8,165 nt of DNA from Oscillospiraceae bacterium (GTDB lineage: Bacteria; Bacillota; Clostridia; Saccharofermentanales; Saccharofermentanaceae), in assembly GCA_902767145.1 (NCBI GenBank), contig CACXGG010000290.1, positions 1 through 8,165 on the forward strand. Direction: 5' to 3'. Both the position numbers and the translations under genes were made by a program. The notes under the pieces were generated by a model, which saw nothing but the letters and a program-made list of their open reading frames with translations, ran no database searches and was not told where the DNA came from. Positions 4,793 through 8,165 of the stretch are shown here, piece after piece (position 1 is the stretch's first letter; each line of letters opens with the position of its first letter).

Positions 4793-6664
4793 ATGAAAAC
4801 TTTTAAGCGTGCCGGAACTGTTTTGCTGGTATTATTAATGGCTTTGAGTCTTTTTTCCTGTTCTAAGGACACCCGTAAAAAAGACAGGAAGGACAGGGAA
4901 CCTTCCTCTGATCCGGAAAAGCCCATTTCCCTTCCCATAGACGAAGACGAGCATGTTATCTTCTATGAGCACAGCTGCAATTACGCCTGGGGCGCATATG
5001 AGTACGGCCGGTGCATTACAAACAAGTGCAACGTCTACGAGTTTTCCGACTATGACAGGATCTCCAATGATTATCTGGCTAATTTTGATTTCTGCATCGG
5101 ATGTCTGTCCCCTTCCTATACGTTAGAGGAAGACTTTGTTAACGATATGTATGAGCTGGCCTGTGATCTTGATCCTTCGGCTGAATATATAGAAGATTTC
5201 TTTGCATATGACGCAGGAGACAGTTACTACTATTTTGTAACAGATGATGGCCAGTCCATCCAGTTCATGAACGAAGGATGCTATAAGGGAAGTCTTAAGG
5301 GAGCTCCAGACGAACTTCTGGGTATGTGGCAGGAGATGTTTAACCACATAGAGACCTCTTACAACAATGATCCGCCCTACGACATCTACTCAAGTTCTGA
5401 TTGTCTGAGAAGCTGGACCGTGTCTGATATGGATGTGGACGACGGCAAATATTCCTTCGATTCAACCGGCGATCTTCTCTACTTCCTTACAGAGAATAAC
5501 ATCCCCGTCTCCGATGAGGATCTGCAGGCCATAGAAGCCAGGGATGAGTATCTTCAGTACAACGGTAAGATCTTCCTGGATATAGACAGCAATGCCGGCA
5601 GTCTACAGAGTGTCTTCTTTGTAGATGAGGATAACCGCATATGTTACTTCGACCACATGCCCGGCGCATTCCAGACTGATCCTTCTGATACAGTTATCTC
5701 CATATATATGTGGAACTCCTGCTGGGATATTTCTAATCCCTATGAGGATCCGGAGGGTGTGGAATGGGCCCACTGGGCACCGCCCCCTGCTCCCGCACCT
5801 GATTTCCCTCCTACTACGGACGGGTCTGAGCGCCTTGTCTTCTACTATCAGTTTGAATCTCCCCTGGACTATCACACCTGCCGCGGATTCTTCGTCACAG
5901 ACCAGTATAATGTCTACTACTACGAAAACGAGTGCTGGGAATACACTACCGACCGTCCCATCGACAGGTTTGAGCTGGTACAGGAGAATCTGGAGCCCTA
6001 TACCACCATAGATATCGAATTCTTTAATTCCCTTTGTGCTGAAGCCGGAAACCTGGACCCTGACGAGGATTATCCGGTAAGTCTGGGGATCGATAACGGA
6101 AATGAAGGCTATGCATACTATATAGATGTGGACGGAACCATGATCCAGTATGCCACCTACGGATCTTATACCGGCAGTATGGATTCAGCTTCCACCGCTA
6201 TGGTAGACATGTGGGATACCCTCTTCAATCTGGCTAACGATTCTACGGATTATAACGGATATTACAGCTGTTATACCGAAACAGATATTCCTTTTTACAG
6301 CTTTGGAGTGGATGTGGATGCCCCCTGTGGCTGCTATACATTCTCTTCCACATACGACCTTCTTACTTATCTGGAATCAGTAGGCATCACATTTACCGAT
6401 GATGTTATAGAGGCCATAGAAGCTGAGGATCAGACACTGGGATACGGAAGGACCATTTTCCTTGAGATCGCGGACCTGGAAACAGCTTTCCCCAGAAATG
6501 CCATCTTCATCAATAACGTAACCGGAGAGACTTTCTTCGGCGGCTACAGCACGGATATAAGCAACGGAGGGTCCATAAGGAGCGTATCAATCGCTATTGC
6601 GCCTGATGCATTATATACTGACACTTATCTGACGCCTGATGGTGCTGAATGGTTCAGCATGTAA
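4793..6664 (+). CDS. Large surface lipoprotein with two tandem copies of an unknown module
   Basis: Predicted length is 623 residues. A signal peptide (K2-R6 charged, hydrophobic 8-22) ends in LFSC, with Cys23 as the lipidation site, followed by a Lys/Arg/Asp-rich tether (24-50). Two diverged copies of one module follow: about 52-328 and 345-623, joined by a Pro-rich linker at 329-342 (APPPAPAPDFPPTT). Matching landmarks are EHVIFYE / ERLVFYY, NVYEF / NVYYY, LDPSAEY / LDPDEDY, GCYKGS / GSYTGS, MWQEMFN / MWDTLFN, LQAIEARDE / IEAIEAEDQ, KIFLDI / TIFLEI, and DPEGVEWAHW / [10 protein letters not shown]. The protein is very acidic and rich in Tyr, with 16 cysteines besides Cys23. I do not recognise the module and assign no function; it should be anchored outside the membrane. 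The ATG at 4793 follows AGGAGG (4780-4785) by 7 nt; the frame extends upstream only through the REP array. Only a weak promoter is seen (TTGCAA at 4740 and TGTATA at 4765). It ends tail to tail with the LysR gene. Confidence 0.9.
   Translation: MKTFKRAGTVLLVLLMALSLFSCSKDTRKKDRKDREPSSDPEKPISLPIDEDEHVIFYEHSCNYAWGAYEYGRCITNKCNVYEFSDYDRISNDYLANFDFCIGCLSPSYTLEEDFVNDMYELACDLDPSAEYIEDFFAYDAGDSYYYFVTDDGQSIQFMNEGCYKGSLKGAPDELLGMWQEMFNHIETSYNNDPPYDIYSSSDCLRSWTVSDMDVDDGKYSFDSTGDLLYFLTENNIPVSDEDLQAIEARDEYLQYNGKIFLDIDSNAGSLQSVFFVDEDNRICYFDHMPGAFQTDPSDTVISIYMWNSCWDISNPYEDPEGVEWAHWAPPPAPAPDFPPTTDGSERLVFYYQFESPLDYHTCRGFFVTDQYNVYYYENECWEYTTDRPIDRFELVQENLEPYTTIDIEFFNSLCAEAGNLDPDEDYPVSLGIDNGNEGYAYYIDVDGTMIQYATYGSYTGSMDSASTAMVDMWDTLFNLANDSTDYNGYYSCYTETDIPFYSFGVDVDAPCGCYTFSSTYDLLTYLESVGITFTDDVIEAIEAEDQTLGYGRTIFLEIADLETAFPRNAIFINNVTGETFFGGYSTDISNGGSIRSVSIAIAPDALYTDTYLTPDGAEWFSM
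6643..6659. terminator. Short hairpin at the convergent gene ends, possible weak terminator
   Basis: TGCTGAA and TTCAGCA form a 7-bp stem around a TGG loop, inside the last codons of both convergent genes. Neither side is followed by a T tract, so an intrinsic terminator of the usual kind is not supported. It is the only hairpin noticed between the two genes. Confidence 0.22.
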
Positions 6665-7553
6665 ACCGTTTCAGCATCCCGATATATTCTTCCGTCAGGG
6701 TCGAGGGATGGATCTGTGACGGAAGGATATATCCTATCTGCATATAGTCGTCTACCTTCAGGGGCTTGGCGATGATGTGGGGACCGTTAAGTTCCTCACT
6801 GATAACGCCACTGCAGATCGTATAGCCGTTAAGACCTATAAGGAGATTAAAAAGAGTGGCCCTGTCCCTTACGATAAGTTCCTTGTCGCAATCCACAGTA
6901 CTGAGTATCTCCTCCGAGAAATAAAAAGAGTTGTGACTGCCCTGCTCGTAAGAGAGTCTGGGATACGGCTTTAAGTCGTCCAAGGTCAGGCTCTTTTTAT
7001 TTGCCAGGGGCGAATCCTTTCCGATGAAGACATGGGGCCTGGCCTTAAAGAGAGGATGGAAGGTCAGGCTATTGTCCCTTAAGGTCTTCCTGATGACGGT
7101 CTCATTAAATTCATTCAGATAGAGGATACCGATCTCGCTTCGAAGGTGGGATACGTCGTCGATGATGTCGTAGGTCTCCGTTTCCCTCATATGAAACTCG
7201 TACTTCTCAGATCCGGTCTTTTTCAGAAGTTCTACAAAGGCCTCTACCGCAAAGGAGTAGTGCTGGGAGGAAACACAGAACCTGAGCTTTCCTCTCTCCT
7301 TACCTGTATATCTCTCATTTATAAGATCTGTCTGGTCCAGCACCTGTCTGGCGTAGCCCAGGAACTCCTCGCCTTCAGTGGTGACTTCTATTCCCTTGTT
7401 GCTCCTGGTAAAGATGGTTATATCAAATTCCTTCTCCAGTTCGTTAATAGCGGAAGTCAGACTGGGCTGGGCGATAAAGAGCTTTCTTGCAGCCTCTGTC
7501 ATGTTGCCTGTATCTGCTACCGTAACTACATATCTAAGCTGTTTTAAAGTCAT
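6654..7553 (-). CDS. LysR-family transcriptional regulator, probable regulator of metE
   Basis: A 299-residue protein of standard LysR length. The winged helix-turn-helix occupies about 1-60: [23 protein letters not shown] leads into the recognition helix around [15 protein letters not shown], then [15 protein letters not shown] linker helix spans about 62-86, and the co-inducer-binding domain runs from about 88 to 299. The gene is divergent from metE, the usual position of a LysR regulator next to its target. In enterobacteria MetR, and in streptococci MtaR/CmbR-type LysR proteins, control methionine genes in response to homocysteine or O-acetylserine-type signals. Which signal is used here is unknown. 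GAGGG at 7561-7565 lies 7 nt before the ATG. A palindrome in the shared region covers this gene's -35 area, so autorepression is likely. Its stop (TGA) overlaps the lipoprotein stop region by 11 bp, tail to tail. Regulator class is sure, target inferred from position and operator. Confidence 0.93.
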   Translation of the reverse strand: MTLKQLRYVVTVADTGNMTEAARKLFIAQPSLTSAINELEKEFDITIFTRSNKGIEVTTEGEEFLGYARQVLDQTDLINERYTGKERGKLRFCVSSQHYSFAVEAFVELLKKTGSEKYEFHMRETETYDIIDDVSHLRSEIGILYLNEFNETVIRKTLRDNSLTFHPLFKARPHVFIGKDSPLANKKSLTLDDLKPYPRLSYEQGSHNSFYFSEEILSTVDCDKELIVRDRATLFNLLIGLNGYTICSGVISEELNGPHIIAKPLKVDDYMQIGYILPSQIHPSTLTEEYIGMLKRFTC

Positions 7554-7587
7554 CTGTTTTCCCTCTGATTTTATAGATTTCTCTACG

Positions 7588-7596
7588 ATAATACCA
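7588..7596 (-). promoter_or_regulatory. Extended -10 promoter of the LysR gene
   Basis: On the minus strand TGGTATTAT (TG-n-TATTAT) is followed by about 28 nt of leader containing the GAGGG site. No clear -35 hexamer lies 17 bp upstream; that area is covered by the ATAGAT/ATCTAT palindrome, consistent with autorepression. Confidence 0.5.
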
Positions 7597-7602
7597 TCTA
7601 CT

Positions 7603-7617
7603 ATAGATTTTATCTAT
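7603..7617. promoter_or_regulatory. LysR-type operator palindrome between LysR gene and metE
   Basis: ATAGATTTTATCTAT is an inverted repeat (ATAGAT / ATCTAT with a 3-nt centre) that fits the LysR T-N11-A rule. Its centre at 7610 is about 66 bp before the predicted metE start site (near 7676), the classical place of a LysR recognition site, and it covers the -35 area of the LysR promoter. It shares ATAG-N7-CTAT with the 15-bp MET-box that I recall from streptococci (ATAGTTTNAAACTAT). A second ATAGATTT lies at 7573-7580, exactly 30 bp away in the same orientation, and a looser ATAG-N13-CTAT pair (7657-7677) brackets the metE -10. Confidence 0.6.
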
Positions 7618-7663
7618 GGTCAACTCCAAAAAACATGTATTATACCTACTACTCCCATAGGTT

Positions 7664-7669
7664 TATACT
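7664..7669 (+). promoter_or_regulatory. Predicted -10 box of metE
   Basis: TATACT is followed about 7 nt on by a likely start near 7676, leaving a leader of about 26 nt with AAGGAG at 7687-7692. The -35 position (7641-7646, TATACC) is poor, as expected for an activator-dependent promoter. The leader is far too short for a SAM (S-box) riboswitch or a T-box. Confidence 0.5.
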
Positions 7670-7701
7670 GCATCTATCAAAAAATTAAGGAGAATATGAA
7701 T

Positions 7702-8165
7702 ATGAAAACATCAGTAGTTGGATTTCCCAGGATCGGAAGAAACAGGGAATTAAAGTTCGCCTCAGAAAAGTATTTCCGTGGCGAGATCACAGAAGCAGAA
7801 CTTCTTGAGGCAGGTAAGGCCCAGAGAGAGTTCGGTATCCTTACCCAGAAAGAGGCAGGCATCGACCTGATCCCTGTAAATGATTTCTCTTTCTATGACA
7901 ATGTACTTGATACTGCATTCCTCTTTAATGTAGTACCCGCAAGATATAAGGAGCTGGGTCTCTCCCCCATCGATACTTATTTTGCAGCAGCAAGAGGATA
8001 TCAGGGCGAAAAGGGCAACGTTAAGGCCCTGGCCATGAAGAAGTGGTTCAATACAAACTACCATTACATCGTTCCCGAGTTTGAGGATGATACGGTCATC
8101 GCCCTTTCCGGAACAAAGCCCGTGGATTCACTCCTTGAGGCAAAGGCACTGGGAGTTGAGGCAAA
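7702..8165 (+). CDS. metE: Cobalamin-independent methionine synthase, N-terminal part (runs off window)
   Basis: The 154 codons present match the N-terminal domain of MetE, which transfers a methyl group from 5-methyltetrahydropteroyl-polyglutamate to homocysteine to make methionine in the cytoplasm. Diagnostic stretches are [15 protein letters not shown] near the start, the [15 protein letters not shown] motif (residues 53-67), and [16 protein letters not shown], which is nearly identical in most MetE proteins. Full-length enzymes have about 750-760 residues; the zinc-binding catalytic half lies beyond the window. AAGGAG at 7687-7692 lies 9 nt before the ATG at 7702 and 3 nt before an in-frame ATG at 7696, so 7702 is preferred; the alternative adds only Met-Asn. 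The frame is open to the last base. Control probably comes from the divergent LysR protein through the palindrome at 7603-7617, since no riboswitch is present. Confidence 0.95.
   Translation, partial: MKTSVVGFPRIGRNRELKFASEKYFRGEITEAELLEAGKAQREFGILTQKEAGIDLIPVNDFSFYDNVLDTAFLFNVVPARYKELGLSPIDTYFAAARGYQGEKGNVKALAMKKWFNTNYHYIVPEFEDDTVIALSGTKPVDSLLEAKALGVEA

Noticed and set aside
4383..4796. Plus-strand open frame of 137 codons over the start of the MmcQ/EVE gene and the repeat array
   Set aside because: It is antisense to a conserved gene and then reads through the repeats; no domain or ribosome site supports it.
7677..8064. Minus-strand open frames opposite metE
   Set aside because: The plus-strand frame matches MetE throughout, so the opposite frames are shadows.

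Overview
The window looks like a piece of chromosome from an anaerobic, low-to-mid-GC Firmicute, most plausibly a Lachnospiraceae-like Clostridia. This is an inference from strong AGGAGG-type ribosome binding sites, TATAAT-like promoters, a two-component/ABC-transporter arrangement common in that group, a lipoprotein with a Gram-positive style signal peptide, and a short repeat family that I recall from Clostridia. No rRNA, tRNA, CRISPR or prophage gene is visible, and the species cannot be named from the sequence.

Left part (1-4610, all minus strand). In the direction of transcription the order is: an MmcQ/YjbR-type protein fused to an EVE/PUA-like domain (4610 to 3873), a small DUF1294 membrane protein (3861 to 3589), a multi-pass GT-C/family-39-like glycosyltransferase (3573 to 2179), an OmpR-family response regulator (2151 to 1456), its sensor histidine kinase (1456 to 212), and the first 45 codons of an ABC-transporter ATPase that leaves the window at base 1. 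Gaps are 11, 15 and 27 bp, then a 1-nt stop/start overlap between regulator and kinase, then 76 bp before the ATPase gene. That 76-bp gap carries four TTTAAGA-like boxes spaced 10-11 bp apart, just upstream of a promoter. This looks like the binding array of the response regulator and suggests that the two-component system drives the ABC transporter.

Middle (4611-4792). A divergent intergenic region holds a REP-like array: two direct copies and one inverted copy of a short unit. It lies right next to the promoter of the MmcQ/EVE gene. That gene and the response regulator gene share an unusual start: an extended -10 box exactly 6 nt before the ATG and no Shine-Dalgarno sequence, which predicts leaderless transcripts.

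Right part. A 623-residue lipoprotein (4793-6664, plus strand) consists of two diverged tandem copies of a roughly 280-residue acidic, Tyr- and Cys-rich module that I do not recognise. Its stop overlaps, tail to tail, the stop of a LysR-family regulator (7553 to 6654, minus strand). The regulator is divergent from metE (cobalamin-independent methionine synthase, 7702 to beyond 8165). The 148-bp region between them carries a T-N11-A palindrome centred about 66 bp upstream of the predicted metE start site and overlapping the regulator's own promoter: classical LysR geometry, resembling the streptococcal MET-box.

The most unusual items are the duplicated lipoprotein, the paired leaderless-type starts, the phased regulator boxes and the LysR/metE operator. 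I see no defence island or clearly new multi-gene system.
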